Of a DNA stretch of 64,000 bases, positions 16,036 to 24,889 are shown piece after piece. The stretch lies in contig CAZBVO010000002.1 of the NCBI GenBank assembly GCA_964495385.1, forward strand, positions 44,653 through 108,652, read 5' to 3'. Source of the stretch: CAG-1138 sp964495385 (GTDB lineage: Bacteria > Bacillota > Clostridia > Christensenellales > CAG-917). A model generated the notes under the pieces. It was given only the letters and a program-made list of their open reading frames with translations. It ran no database searches and was not told where the DNA came from. Position 1 is the stretch's first letter; each line of letters opens with the position of its first letter. The position numbers and the translations under genes are program-made.

Positions 16036-16866
16036 TTAAAGGCCGATTTTGTCGGATATTTCATCAGCTAAGCTCCCAAGCTCCTCTCTTTTTGCAAAAG
16101 GTTTGACCGAAAGTTTTGCTTTTTCAATAAGCTCGGCCGCATCCGATTTTGCTTTTTCGGCACCGTAGCAGACAACGTAGTTGGCTTCCGAACGTTCGCC
16201 TTTTATGTAATCGTCCAAATCGTCGACAATTTGAAAGGCCTTGCCGAAATTGTCGGCGTACTCCGAAAGCGCCTGTTTAAGTCCGTCGCTTGCGCCGCCT
16301 ATTGCCGCGCCTCCGACAAGTGCCGCCTTAAACAGTTTGCCCGTTTTGAACAAACCGACGGTTTCGGGAGGAGTCGGCTCGGTTGAAATGTCCATAATTT
16401 GACCTTTAATCATCCCGAACATGCCCGCAGACGTCGCCAAAAGGCTTGCCGCCTCAACAGTGCCGTCCGATTTGGACTGTTTAATTGCATCGAACAAAGT
16501 TTCGTAAGCGAGGTTCAAAAGCGCATCGCCCGCCAGCACTGCAATGCTTTCGCCGAATTTGACGTGCACGGTAGGCTTTCCCCGTCTCAAATCGTCGTCG
16601 TCCATGCAAGGCAAATCGTCGTGCACCAAACTGTAGGTGTGAACAAGCTCGACCGCAACCGCAAAATCGGCCGCTACGTCTTCGGTAGAGCCGGCAATCC
16701 TTGCTCCCAGCATGGCAAGCACGGGACGAAGCCTCTTTCCGCCCGTCGTCAAGGCGTATTCGACCGCACTTTTAAGCGGTTCGGGACAGTCGGAGACGTT
16801 TGCCAACCGTTCTTCGACGAGGTTGTCCGCTTTAAGTTTTAAGATGTTCAGAAGCAAATTTTTCAT
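16036..16866 (-). CDS. ispA: Polyprenyl (farnesyl/geranylgeranyl) diphosphate synthase
   Basis: 276 residues. The first aspartate-rich motif is in HDDLPCMDDDDLRRGKP (about 81-97) and the second in FQIVDDLDDYIKG near 215. It condenses isopentenyl diphosphate with an allylic diphosphate, supplying precursors for UppS and quinones. No Shine-Dalgarno is visible; the ATG follows the xseB stop by 1 nt, so translation is probably coupled. Chain length cannot be fixed by eye. Confidence 0.93.
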   Translation of the reverse strand: MKNLLLNILKLKADNLVEERLANVSDCPEPLKSAVEYALTTGGKRLRPVLAMLGARIAGSTEDVAADFAVAVELVHTYSLVHDDLPCMDDDDLRRGKPTVHVKFGESIAVLAGDALLNLAYETLFDAIKQSKSDGTVEAASLLATSAGMFGMIKGQIMDISTEPTPPETVGLFKTGKLFKAALVGGAAIGGASDGLKQALSEYADNFGKAFQIVDDLDDYIKGERSEANYVVCYGAEKAKSDAAELIEKAKLSVKPFAKREELGSLADEISDKIGL

Positions 16867-16867
16867 T

Positions 16868-17083
16868 CTAATTGAGGTCGATCGAAAATTCTTCGGTAAG
16901 TTTTGTGAGTTCGTCGGTCAAAAGCAAAATTTTGCCCTTGGATTCGTTCAAACTTTCCAAGCATTTTTTAGAAAGCTCGATGCCTTTGTTGTAAAGAGCG
17001 ATGCTTTCTTCCAGCCCGACGTCCTTGTCGTCGAGTTTTTTGGTGATTTTTTCCAATTCGACATACATTTCTTCAAAAGTCAT
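16868..17083 (-). CDS. xseB: Exodeoxyribonuclease VII small subunit
   Basis: 71 residues. TFEEMYVELEKITKKLDDKD at the N-terminus and the following ALYNKGIELSKKC helix match XseB, a helical hairpin that binds XseA. The complex degrades single-stranded DNA from both ends. GTGGAGG precedes the ATG, which overlaps the xseA stop. Confidence 0.95.
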   Translation of the reverse strand: MTFEEMYVELEKITKKLDDKDVGLEESIALYNKGIELSKKCLESLNESKGKILLLTDELTKLTEEFSIDLN

Positions 17084-18333
17084 AGTGTTTCCTCCACTTT
17101 TTCTACGACGGCCTCCAAGTAGCCGTCACGGCCACGGGCCTTAATTTTGTCGCCGACGTTGATTTCGGCCACCGAAGTAAGCGGCTTTTCGTCCGCATAA
17201 ATTTTGAAATAACCTTTTTGCAAGGTTTTGACCGGGCTTTTCGCATCCAGTTCGGCAAGAGTTTTTTCGATAAGGTGCGTTTTGGCCAAAATTTTCGCCT
17301 CGGCCGATTTTTGCATATAAAGCAAGCATTTTTCGACGTCTCTGCCGCCCGAAGTAAGCTTTGCGCCCACAATGTTTTTCATCGAAAGATTCATCATCCG
17401 TATTCGAGCCACGCTTTGTTCGAGGTGCTTGCCCGTTTTCAGATTTATGGACGTTGCCAGATACTTGGTTTTTTGAAATCCCGACAATACCTTTGCTCCG
17501 ACGGACGCTTTTTGCCTTGACAAAATATCAAAGATATTTTGCCTTAGCATATAGTAATCGTAAGCAACCGCTTCTCCCGCCGCAGTAGGCGTTGCCGCAC
17601 GCAAGTCTGCCGCCATATCTGCAATGGAAAAATCCGTTTCGTGACCTACGGCAGATATTATAGGCGTCTGCATGGCGTAAATTGCACGGGCAACTTCTTC
17701 GGTGTAAAACGGCATAAGGTCCTCTAAACTTCCACCGCCTCTGGCAAGTATTACGGCATCGAAACCCAGCTTGTCCACCGCAGTCAACGCTGCAGCGATT
17801 TCCCTTTCTGCACCTGCGCCCTGCACCCTGACGTCCTTGACCACGATGTCGATGACGGGGTTTTTGAGTCTGACGGTTTTTACTATATCCCTGATAACGG
17901 CACCGGTTTTGCTGGTTACCACGCAAACCTGTTTGCAAAATTTAGGGATAGGTTTTTTGACGTTCGGATCAAAAATGCCTTCGGCAAGCAAGCGTTTTTT
18001 AAGTTCTTCGATTTGTTTAAACAGCAAGCCTTCGCCGTAAGGTTCGATTTTAGAAACGACAAAACTGAATCGGCCGCCTTTTTGATAGTAATCGGGCGAA
18101 CCGACGCAAATCACGCTGTCGCCGTCTTTCGGGACGTGGGTTTTTGCAACGTAAAAACAGCTGCACGGCAAAGCGGCATCCTTGTCCTTCAAGGTAAAAT
18201 AGGCATGACCGCCCGAAACCTTAAAGCCGGACACCTCTCCCAATACGGCAATGTTTTTAAGCATGTCCTCGGCGTAAAATATTCGTTTTAAAACCGTCGT
18301 AAAATCGGTTACGGTCAAATAATTTCGTTGCAT
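17080..18333 (-). CDS. xseA: Exodeoxyribonuclease VII large subunit
   Basis: 417 residues. An N-terminal OB-fold (about 1-100, with YFTLKDKDAALPCSCF near 41) is followed by the nuclease domain carrying the VVTSKTGAVIRDI and ILARGGGSLEDLMPF motifs (about 135-210) and a C-terminal coiled region. It is coupled to folD upstream (19-bp overlap) and xseB downstream. Confidence 0.95.
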   Translation of the reverse strand: MQRNYLTVTDFTTVLKRIFYAEDMLKNIAVLGEVSGFKVSGGHAYFTLKDKDAALPCSCFYVAKTHVPKDGDSVICVGSPDYYQKGGRFSFVVSKIEPYGEGLLFKQIEELKKRLLAEGIFDPNVKKPIPKFCKQVCVVTSKTGAVIRDIVKTVRLKNPVIDIVVKDVRVQGAGAEREIAAALTAVDKLGFDAVILARGGGSLEDLMPFYTEEVARAIYAMQTPIISAVGHETDFSIADMAADLRAATPTAAGEAVAYDYYMLRQNIFDILSRQKASVGAKVLSGFQKTKYLATSINLKTGKHLEQSVARIRMMNLSMKNIVGAKLTSGGRDVEKCLLYMQKSAEAKILAKTHLIEKTLAELDAKSPVKTLQKGYFKIYADEKPLTSVAEINVGDKIKARGRDGYLEAVVEKVEETL

Positions 18334-19181
18334 TTTCCTGTAAGCCTTATTTCTGCGCTTTTTACGGTGTTGGCCATAAGCATAGCAACCGTCATAGGTC
18401 CGACACCGCCCGGCACCGGAGTTATGTTTTCGGCAACTTGGGCCGCCGATTCGAAGTCGACGTCGCCGGTGAGTTTGCCGTCAACGCGGTTTATTCCGAC
18501 GTCAACAACCGTTGCACCCGGTTTAATCATATCGCCCGTTATAAAACGAGGTTTGCCGATTGCAACCACAACTATATCGGATTTTTTCAAAATTTCGGCG
18601 ATATCGGGCGTTTTGCTGTGGCAAACCGTAACGGTTGCATCAGCATCCAAAAGCAAATGTGCCATAGGTTTTCCGACGATGTTGCTTCTGCCGACAACTG
18701 CCGCGGTTTTGCCGCGAAGCTCGATTCCGTAATATTTCAAAATGGCCATGACGCCCGTAGGGGTGCATGCCGAAAACTGAGGTTTGCCCAAAAACAGTTT
18801 GCCCGTTTGCACTTCGGAAAATCCGTCAACGTCCTTATCGACGGATATTTTTGCCAAAATCTTCTCTTCCGAAAACCCTTCCGGAAGCGGCAACTGCACC
18901 AAAATTCCGTCAACCGAGTCGTCACGGTTCAGTCTAGTGATAAGTTCAACCACTTTATCCTCGCCGTCGGACGCCGAAAAGCGATAGTCCAGCCCTTCTA
19001 TGCCCGTTTCCTCGCAGGCCTTAATTTTGTTTCTGACGTAAACGTCGCTTGCCGCATTATCGCCTACACGAATAACCGCAAGGCAAGGTTTCCGGAAATT
19101 TTCAGACAAAAAAGAGGCGCGCGCCTTAACTTGCGCTTTCACCTCTTGTGCAACTTGTTTTCCGCTTAGTATGTTAGCCAT
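18315..19181 (-). CDS. folD: Bifunctional methylenetetrahydrofolate dehydrogenase/cyclohydrolase FolD
   Basis: 288 residues from the ATG preceded by GAGAGGTTAAA; a longer in-frame extension of 30 residues is not conserved. Motifs are VRVGDNAASDVYVRNKIKAC near 42, VQLPLPEG near 94 and the NADP-binding VVGRSNIVGKP near 165, ending with PVPGGVGPMTVAML. It interconverts one-carbon tetrahydrofolate derivatives. Confidence 0.96.
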   Translation of the reverse strand: MANILSGKQVAQEVKAQVKARASFLSENFRKPCLAVIRVGDNAASDVYVRNKIKACEETGIEGLDYRFSASDGEDKVVELITRLNRDDSVDGILVQLPLPEGFSEEKILAKISVDKDVDGFSEVQTGKLFLGKPQFSACTPTGVMAILKYYGIELRGKTAAVVGRSNIVGKPMAHLLLDADATVTVCHSKTPDIAEILKKSDIVVVAIGKPRFITGDMIKPGATVVDVGINRVDGKLTGDVDFESAAQVAENITPVPGGVGPMTVAMLMANTVKSAEIRLTGKCNEII

Positions 19182-19182
19182 T

Positions 19183-19587
19183 TTAACCTCTCGTTTCTTT
19201 TGCCAGCGTCGCCAAAATTCCGTTGACGAAACTGAAGCTCTTTTCGTCCGAATAACGTTTGACCAGCTCAACCGCAGACGATATTATGACGGGAGTAGGG
19301 ATATCCTGCTCGTTTTTAAGCTCGAACGCCGCAATAAGCAATGCGGCAAGATCCGGCTTGTAAATTCTGTCTGCGTCGTATCCGACGACATACTTCCCGA
19401 CCAAAGCCTTAAGGTCCAAAAAGTTGTCGGCAACGCCGTTGTAAACACGGTCGATGTAGTTTTTGTCGTCGGCGGTCAAGGAACCGTCGGTTTTAAGAAT
19501 TTCAAGCGTAGTGTCGTTTTTTTGACCGTAAAACAAAAACTCAAACACCAACTTAAACACTGCTTCTCTTGCGCTTCTTCTGCTCAT
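19183..19587 (-). CDS. nusB: Transcription antitermination factor NusB
   Basis: 134 residues, all helical. SRRSAREAVFKLVFEF at the N-terminus and IISSAVELVKRYSDEKSF near 100 match NusB, which joins S10 in rRNA antitermination complexes. GAGAGGATA precedes the ATG, and folD follows 2 bp after its stop. Confidence 0.94.
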   Translation of the reverse strand: MSRRSAREAVFKLVFEFLFYGQKNDTTLEILKTDGSLTADDKNYIDRVYNGVADNFLDLKALVGKYVVGYDADRIYKPDLAALLIAAFELKNEQDIPTPVIISSAVELVKRYSDEKSFSFVNGILATLAKETRG

Positions 19588-19611
19588 ATCTATCCTCTCA
19601 AGTAAAACCCG

Positions 19612-19634
19612 AAAGCCCCTAAAGGGGCTTTTTT
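19612..19634 (-). terminator. Hairpin between asp23 and nusB (weak terminator)
   Basis: An 8-bp stem (AAAGCCCC with GGGGCTTT) lies just after the asp23 stop. On the minus strand only three T follow; on the plus strand six follow. It may attenuate rather than stop transcription into nusB. Confidence 0.45.
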
Positions 19635-19950
19635 AAAACAATACGTTTACGATTTTGACGTTTATGCCGCTGACTTTAAATTTTGTCGAGCCCTCGACGC
19701 CTGTTTTGATTTTGTCCTGAACCTGGCAAACCACTTCCGGAACGTTGTACCCGTAAACGGCATTGAGAAAGATGTCGATGGAAACTTTCCCCTCGCCGAT
19801 AAAGTAAACCTGAACGCTTTTTGACGCATCGCCCTTTTTCTTGCCGTCGGACGCTAAAACCTCGAGGCCCTCGACGCTTTCTGCGGCCTGCACGCTAAGT
19901 GCGGCGATGATGTCTTCAACCAATTTTACGTTGTTTTTGTCTTTTGCCAT
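19633..19950 (-). CDS. Asp23/Gls24 family (DUF322) envelope stress protein
   Basis: 105 residues. IIAALSVQAAESVEGLEVLA at the start, then a basic insert, a beta strand with VYFIGEGKVSIDIFLNAVYG, and the C-terminal VSGINVKIVNV follow the Asp23 fold. Family members associate with the membrane and cell wall stress response or, in spore formers, are simply found before nusB. GGAGG precedes the ATG. Confidence 0.9.
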   Translation of the reverse strand: MAKDKNNVKLVEDIIAALSVQAAESVEGLEVLASDGKKKGDASKSVQVYFIGEGKVSIDIFLNAVYGYNVPEVVCQVQDKIKTGVEGSTKFKVSGINVKIVNVLF

Positions 19951-19975
19951 TTAGTGCCTCCGAAAATCAATCAAA

Positions 19976-20004
19976 ATTATATCACAGTTTTCGGCTTAAT
20001 GCAA
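19976..20004 (-). promoter_or_regulatory. sigma-A-type promoter for asp23-nusB-folD-xse-ispA
   Basis: On the minus strand TTGCAT, 17 nt, TATAAT, in the gap after spoIIIAH and 26 nt before the asp23 ATG. Confidence 0.72.
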
Positions 20005-20033
20005 GTCTTAACGGCAAATATAGTTCAGTTTTT

Positions 20034-20540
20034 TCAGTTATACGGCGTAACGATAACGTCGCTCGGCTTGTAGTCGCTGTTTTCGGTTATGACCGACAGA
20101 ATTTGTGCAACCTCCGCCGAAGTCATGGTATCGGCGGTTTTGACCACAACGTAAACGTTGCCGGTGCTGAGCGTTACCACGCAATCCTCGAATCCGTAGG
20201 ACTTAATCAAATTTTCCATGGTAAGTTCGGATTCCATGTTTTTGCACATCAAAAGTTTTTGCTCCTCGGCGGACGCTTTTGCCTCGGCCGACGTGTCCTC
20301 GCTGGAAATTATGGCATCGAGATTGGTTATTGCCTCCTGCCTTACCTGCTGACGGTCGGTTCTGTAAGTGCTGAAATAAGTGGAAACAACCTGTCCGTTA
20401 ACGTCGCCGTTAGACGCACCGTTGATTTCGCTCAAATAGTAGTTCAAAACACCCGTCGCAACCAGAAGCAAAATCATCCCGGTCAGTACGGCTATTTTTT
20501 TGCCGTTTCCTTTAAAAAACTTTTTGCTTGCCTCTTTCAT
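20034..20540 (-). CDS. spoIIIAH: Stage III sporulation protein AH
   Basis: 168 residues. A cytoplasmic basic tail (1-14), one transmembrane helix (about 15-32), then an outward-facing region with a helix rich in Glu/Ala/Lys and a ring-building domain ending in DVIVTPYN. SpoIIIAH in the mother-cell membrane binds forespore SpoIIQ and forms the intercellular channel. It is the last gene of the spoIIIA operon. GGAGG precedes the ATG. Confidence 0.92.
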   Translation of the reverse strand: MKEASKKFFKGNGKKIAVLTGMILLLVATGVLNYYLSEINGASNGDVNGQVVSTYFSTYRTDRQQVRQEAITNLDAIISSEDTSAEAKASAEEQKLLMCKNMESELTMENLIKSYGFEDCVVTLSTGNVYVVVKTADTMTSAEVAQILSVITENSDYKPSDVIVTPYN

Positions 20541-20582
20541 TTTATACCTCCAAAAAATTGTTTATCTTAACGCCTTAGGCGG

Positions 20583-21134
20583 TTATTTTCCTTTTGACAA
20601 CACGGCTATTATCGACGGATCCACCGCCAGCGCCGTAGACGCTGCCTGCAACAGTTTTAACCTCACCGATATGTCCTTTGCGCCCTCCGCCACAATCAAA
20701 ACTCCCGAAATTTCAGGATAAGTTTTACCCAAAATTATGGGCGAACCGCTGCTCATAACCGGCGAACTGTTGGCCGTTTCGGTTTTGTCGACGTAGTTTC
20801 CTCCGTAGCTGCTGTCGGATTTTTCGGTGTATTTTGACTCCGACTCGGTTGCCGGGACGATTTCGGACGTCCCTTTGCACGTTATAAGCACCTGTACGTT
20901 GCCGACTCCGTCAACTTCGGAAAGGATTTTTTCCAACCGCTTTTCAAGCGCGGCCACGTACTCTTCGTCCGACATAGTCCCCGAAGATTTCTCGGCATCT
21001 TCGGAAACGTTTGCAACAAACAACAATGCTATCGCTAATATGATTATGCCCACAACAATCCCGATATGCTTTATTTTCCAAACCGATTGCAGTTTGTCCC
21101 CGATTTTTTTAAAAACGTTTTCAGATTCCGACAA
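20583..21134 (-). CDS. spoIIIAG: Stage III sporulation protein AG
   Basis: 183 residues. Transmembrane helix at about 24-44, then the conserved YVAALEKRLEKILSEVDGVG and QVLITCKGTSEIV segments, and the C-terminal ring domain GVLIVAEGAKDISVRLKLLQ. It assembles a large ring in the mother-cell membrane in Bacillus. The start is TTG with GGAGG upstream, overlapping the spoIIIAF 3' end by 14 bp. Confidence 0.94.
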   Translation of the reverse strand: MSESENVFKKIGDKLQSVWKIKHIGIVVGIIILAIALLFVANVSEDAEKSSGTMSDEEYVAALEKRLEKILSEVDGVGNVQVLITCKGTSEIVPATESESKYTEKSDSSYGGNYVDKTETANSSPVMSSGSPIILGKTYPEISGVLIVAEGAKDISVRLKLLQAASTALAVDPSIIAVLSKGK

Positions 21135-21591
21135 TTCTGACCTCCTTTTCGTCTACGTTGAAATAATCGGCAACCAGGCCTCGCAAGTTGTCAAGCCTTG
21201 CCGAAGTTTTGTTTTCATCCGACAGCGCGGCCGCGTTTACGTTTATGTAATCGACTTTTCCGTCATCGGTTAATCTTACGATTATTTTTGCTCCGTCATA
21301 ACCGTGTTCGGCCAGCATTTTTTCGGTTTTTTCAGAAATATTTTGCAAATATCCGTCGAAAATTGTCATGTCGACGTTTCCGCCAACCGAAAAATCCAGG
21401 CTGTCGAAAAAGGAATCTCCGACGTCGTCCATCCCTTTTAGAAGTTTCGGCAAAGGCGATATGATGACGTAAACGACAACCGCCGCAAAAATGCCTTTAA
21501 TGTATTTCGAGGTGTTTCCCTTAGGCAATACCACGTCGACCAGCACGCCGAAAACGATGATTCCCGCAATTGACAATATCCAGCTTTTCAT
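21121..21591 (-). CDS. spoIIIAF: Stage III sporulation protein AF
   Basis: 156 residues. Two N-terminal helices (about 2-22 and 32-50, including IKGIFAAVVVYVIISPLPKL) are followed by a soluble ring domain ending near VADYFNVDEKEVRIVGI. It is part of the SpoIIIA secretion-like complex. GGAG precedes the ATG. Confidence 0.92.
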   Translation of the reverse strand: MKSWILSIAGIIVFGVLVDVVLPKGNTSKYIKGIFAAVVVYVIISPLPKLLKGMDDVGDSFFDSLDFSVGGNVDMTIFDGYLQNISEKTEKMLAEHGYDGAKIIVRLTDDGKVDYINVNAAALSDENKTSARLDNLRGLVADYFNVDEKEVRIVGI

Positions 21592-21592
21592 A

Positions 21593-22953
21593 CTAAACTC
21601 CGGGGTTAAAGCAATAAATCATAAGCATGCACAAAACCATAAACACAAACGTAACGCCGGCCAACGCCGAAACCAAAAGGCCCGTGCTTTTGCCTATTCC
21701 CGTCAGCATTGCCGATATTTTTTTGTCGCCCACTGCTTCGCCGACGGCCGCAGTAAATTTGGTCAAAAGCAAAAATGCGGCAAGTTTCATAACAGGTGCA
21801 AGCGTGGCAATCAACACCACAACCATTGCGGCAATTCCCAAACCGTTTTTAACAAGTCCGCACCCGACAAGCGCGATATCCAAGCCGTCCGACAGGTATT
21901 CGCCCAAAACGGGTACGTTTCCTGCCACAAGTTTTCTGGTTGCGGCAAGCGTTGCGTTGTCGACCGTCGCCCCCGAAACGCCCTGCACGGTGGCAAAAGT
22001 TACAAACAAACCGAACGTCAACCCCAGCACCCAAGAAGATACGTTTTTAAACAGCGATGCGGTCTTATCNNNNNNNNNNNNNNNNNNNNNNNNNNNNNNN
22101 NNNNNNNNNNNNNNNNNNNNNNNNNNNNNNNNNNNNNNNNNNNNNNNNNNNNNNNNNNNNNNNNNNNNNACGTCAACCCCAGCACCCAAGAAGATACGTT
22201 TTTAAACAGCGATGCGGTCTTATCCAGCTTAACGCTGTCCGAAACGTTTCCGATGGCGGAAAAAATCACCGACGCAACAAAAGCAGGCAAAACTATTCGG
22301 CTTATAAGTTCGACGATTCCCGAAGCGAAAACCACGGTCAGCGGTTGAAAAATGCCTGCCGAAACCGTGCCTCCGAGTGCCGTGGTCAACGTTAAAAGCA
22401 ACGGAAAAACGGCTGTTGAAAGCGTTTTGACGTCGCTAATAGTTTTTTCGGTTGAAAGTACGATAGGCACAAGCGCATTCATAACGGTCAAGACGGCGGC
22501 AATGTAAAGCGTAATGCAAACGACTTCGGAGGTTTCCTTTTTCAAACTTGAGGTAAGTCCGCCCAAAATTGCCGACAAAACCGAAATTATCAAAACAGAC
22601 GCAAACGAAGGTAGCATGGAAGTTACGCCGCCAAGTGCGCTTTTTGCAACGTAATCGAAAAAGCTTCTGAAAGCATTGCTGCTCACCCCGTATTCCGTCA
22701 AATATTTCACAAACGCCTTAACCGTTTGAAATCCGGCAAGGTTTTTTTGTTCGTCCGAAAACTTCGAGTAGTATTCTTCAAAAGCAACCGTATCCAGCTT
22801 GTCCAGTAGTCCGTCCACGGTGTCTTCGACAGAGTCGGAAACCTCATTTTTGCTGTCATTTTCGGCAATTGCTATATTTTTTGGCGAAAAATAGAATACT
22901 TTTGCCGAAATCAGCACAAAAATCACCGCAAACAGGCACAGAACCTTTTTCAT
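21593..22953 (-). CDS. spoIIIAE: Stage III sporulation protein AE, interrupted by an artificial gap
   Basis: Polytopic membrane protein with an N-terminal signal sequence, of the export-gate-like SpoIIIAE family. The reading runs 22953 to the N block (22070-22169) and resumes to 21593. The 55 bp before and after the N block are identical, so the two pieces overlap in reality. Joining them over one copy gives 1206 nt, an exact in-frame 401-residue protein, close to the 399 of Bacillus. Visible motifs include SSLKKETSEVVCITLYIAAV in the middle and GVSGATVDNATLAATRKL after the junction. The gene is therefore intact and only the assembly is broken. Confidence 0.93.
22070..22169. other. Assembly gap of 100 N flanked by a 55-bp duplicate
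   Basis: Exactly 100 N. The 55 bases at 22015-22069 recur at 22170-22224. This is the signature of two contigs that overlap by one k-mer (k = 55) but were scaffolded with a fixed spacer. The real sequence is probably 155 bp shorter. Confidence 0.95.
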
Positions 22954-23333
22954 ATCATCTCTCCGACCGTTTCGACAAGTTTTGTGAGCATAGGCAAACT
23001 TATCAGAAAAATGCCGATCTTTCCTGCAAGCTGCATCTTTTCGCCAATGGATTTACACCCTGCGTCCTCGGCGATTCCCGACGAGTATTCCGTCAAATAC
23101 CCTATACCGATTATCTTCAAAATACCCGTGTACAGTCCGTCCGAAAGGCCGCTTTTTGCGGCGATATCCGTCAAAGCTTGTACACTGTCCGAAATTGCAT
23201 TCATAACCGATATAAGGATAACAACGCCCGTTGCAACCGTGGCCAGCGGCGCATAATCGCTTTTTGCCGACTTCAAAACCAGCATTGCCGAAACACCTAT
23301 AAGCCCCACTCCCAGCACTTTGACAATTTCCAT
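22950..23333 (-). CDS. spoIIIAD: Stage III sporulation protein AD
   Basis: 127 residues from the ATG at 23333; the longer in-frame extension is a shadow of spoIIIAC. Hydrophobic helices and the family segments EIVKVLGVGLIGVSAMLVLK and YLTEYSSGIAEDAGCKSIG identify it. It is a small inner-membrane part of the SpoIIIA channel. It starts 2 nt after the spoIIIAC stop. Confidence 0.93.
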   Translation of the reverse strand: MEIVKVLGVGLIGVSAMLVLKSAKSDYAPLATVATGVVILISVMNAISDSVQALTDIAAKSGLSDGLYTGILKIIGIGYLTEYSSGIAEDAGCKSIGEKMQLAGKIGIFLISLPMLTKLVETVGEMI

Positions 23334-23335
23334 TT

Positions 23336-23512
23336 TTACAACCCGAAAACCGATTTGATGGTATCGAACAGCCCGCCAACCATGTCGACAACTATCATAA
23401 GGACGATAACCAAACAGGCAATCGTTACAAAAGACGAAAGTTCGTCCTTGTCGCTTTTTTTCAAAATAGTGTTTATTGCGGCGGCAAGAATTCCGATACC
23501 TGCAATTTTCAA
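23336..23512 (-). CDS. spoIIIAC: Stage III sporulation protein AC (TTG start or frameshifted N-terminus)
   Basis: 58 residues from TTG: a helix with KIAGIGILAAAINTILKKSD, then a second helix LSSFVTIACLVIVLMIVVD and VGGLFDTIKSVFGL. This is the typical two-helix SpoIIIAC. The TTG has AGGG 5 nt upstream. A better-placed ATG after GAGGTTGAA (ATGGGGTAG) reads into a stop at once; one extra G in the G run would put it in frame and restore the usual four extra N-terminal residues. So either TTG is used or one base is missing in a homopolymer. Confidence 0.85.
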   Translation of the reverse strand: MKIAGIGILAAAINTILKKSDKDELSSFVTIACLVIVLMIVVDMVGGLFDTIKSVFGL

Positions 23513-23536
23513 AATGATCCCTACCCCATTTCAACC

Positions 23537-24037
23537 TCACAAAACGGCAAGCATAACGGCCAGCCCCACAACCACCGAAAGTTTAAAATACATTCGTCCT
23601 TCTTTATTAGCGGCCTCTTTGGCTTGCGTCAGCCGCTCGGACACCGTGTTTAACGTTTCCGAAAGGTGCCTTAGCTCGTCTTCCACCGACAATTTGCCGC
23701 TGTTTTTGAAATAATCCGAAAAAACGGCGTTTTCTCTTTTGCCGAGTTCTTTCAGGCTTATCGTCTCGACAATTTCCCTGCCGCCGCTCGTTGCGTACGC
23801 CGTTTGCACCGCTTCGAGCATTTTTTTAAATTCCGAGCCGCAGTTTCCGTTTTTTAAAAATTCGGCAATGATTTGAGTTTGCGGCAACTTTAAGGAAGAT
23901 ATTTTCCCTCTCGCAAACGTCAGATACTTTAAAAAATCGGAATAAAACTTCTCGCGGCACCTATAACGCCGTTCTATCTGCATTCCGACGTATCCGCACG
24001 ACACGCAAATAAGGCCGCCGGCCACAACCCTAAGCAC
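23537..24037 (-). CDS. spoIIIAB: Stage III sporulation protein AB
   Basis: 166 residues with a GTG start that overlaps the end of spoIIIAA by 8 bp. An N-terminal helix (about 3-18), a helical middle with SFLKYLTFARGKISSLKLPQ-like content and a C-terminal transmembrane segment (about 148-166) fit SpoIIIAB, which resembles GspF-type proteins of secretion systems. Confidence 0.92.
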   Translation of the reverse strand: MLRVVAGGLICVSCGYVGMQIERRYRCREKFYSDFLKYLTFARGKISSLKLPQTQIIAEFLKNGNCGSEFKKMLEAVQTAYATSGGREIVETISLKELGKRENAVFSDYFKNSGKLSVEDELRHLSETLNTVSERLTQAKEAANKEGRMYFKLSVVVGLAVMLAVL

Positions 24038-24884
24038 GCTCTAAAATGTCCGAAACCGTGCCGACTTTGGGGCGTTTTGAAAGCAAAACGGCAACGGAAG
24101 TCAAACAGGATACTGCCCTAACGTCCGACTCGTCCAACCTTTTGAAGTCCGATCCGTGCAAAGTGTACAAAATTTTTATTCCGCTTTTTGCAACTTTAGC
24201 CAATTCGTTTGCCTCCTTTTCGGTGTAAATTTCGTCGACGGCCACAACGTCGGGGTTCATACTTCTTACCACGTTTTCAAAAAACGCAATCTTTTGAATT
24301 CCGCAAACGACGTCGGTGTTTTTCCCTACGTCCAGCCCTAAAATTCCCTCGCTCGGAGCCGACAATTCGTAACGCTCGTCCAAAACAAGCACGTTTAGGC
24401 CGCTGTCGGACATTTGCCTGACGACGTCTCTGAGCATTGTGGTTTTTCCGCATCCGGGCGGTGATATCAAACATCCGTTTTTCGCTTCGCCGCCCGAGAG
24501 GAGTCTTTTTGCCGCCTCGCTTCCCGAGCCTTTTGCCTCCGTCGGGATTCTGACGCAAACCGACGAAAGGTTTTTCAAATTTACCACTTTTCCGTTTTCC
24601 GTAACCCCTTCGCCCGAAAGTCCTATTCTGACGCCGCCGAAATAGTGTAAATAACCGTTTCTGACCTCGTCTTCTGCCGAGTATGCCGAAAACTTAGTTG
24701 CAACGTCGGTGATTCGTAAAATGTCCGATTCCGAAACGACGTAGTTAACGTAAACCCACTGCCTGCCGTCAAACACCCTGACTTTTTGCCCTCGGCGCAA
24801 ACGCACTTCGGCAATTTTACATAAGTTTTCGCCCGATATGGCTTTGTTGAGGTCGTTTGAAAACAGTTGCAACAGCTCGTCCAT
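24030..24884 (-). CDS. spoIIIAA: Stage III sporulation protein AA (ATPase)
   Basis: 284 residues. EVRLRRGQKVRV near 27 and YSAEDEVRNGYLHYFGGVRIG near 68 precede Walker A CLISPPGCGKTTMLRD near 138-153 and a Walker B VVAVDEIYTEKEA near 213. It is the energising ATPase of the SpoIIIA complex, related to secretion ATPases. No Shine-Dalgarno is present; a sigma-E promoter abuts the ATG. Confidence 0.95.
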   Translation of the reverse strand: MDELLQLFSNDLNKAISGENLCKIAEVRLRRGQKVRVFDGRQWVYVNYVVSESDILRITDVATKFSAYSAEDEVRNGYLHYFGGVRIGLSGEGVTENGKVVNLKNLSSVCVRIPTEAKGSGSEAAKRLLSGGEAKNGCLISPPGCGKTTMLRDVVRQMSDSGLNVLVLDERYELSAPSEGILGLDVGKNTDVVCGIQKIAFFENVVRSMNPDVVAVDEIYTEKEANELAKVAKSGIKILYTLHGSDFKRLDESDVRAVSCLTSVAVLLSKRPKVGTVSDILERA

Positions 24885-24889
24885 ACCAA

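Noticed and set aside
22018..22189. Two separate broken spoIIIAE genes
   Set aside because: The apparent break is an assembly artefact from a 55-bp overlap with 100 N inserted.
22015..22224. Biological direct repeat or transposon target duplication flanking the gap
   Set aside because: The length equals a common assembler k-mer and removal restores the exact reading frame, so a true repeat is unlikely.
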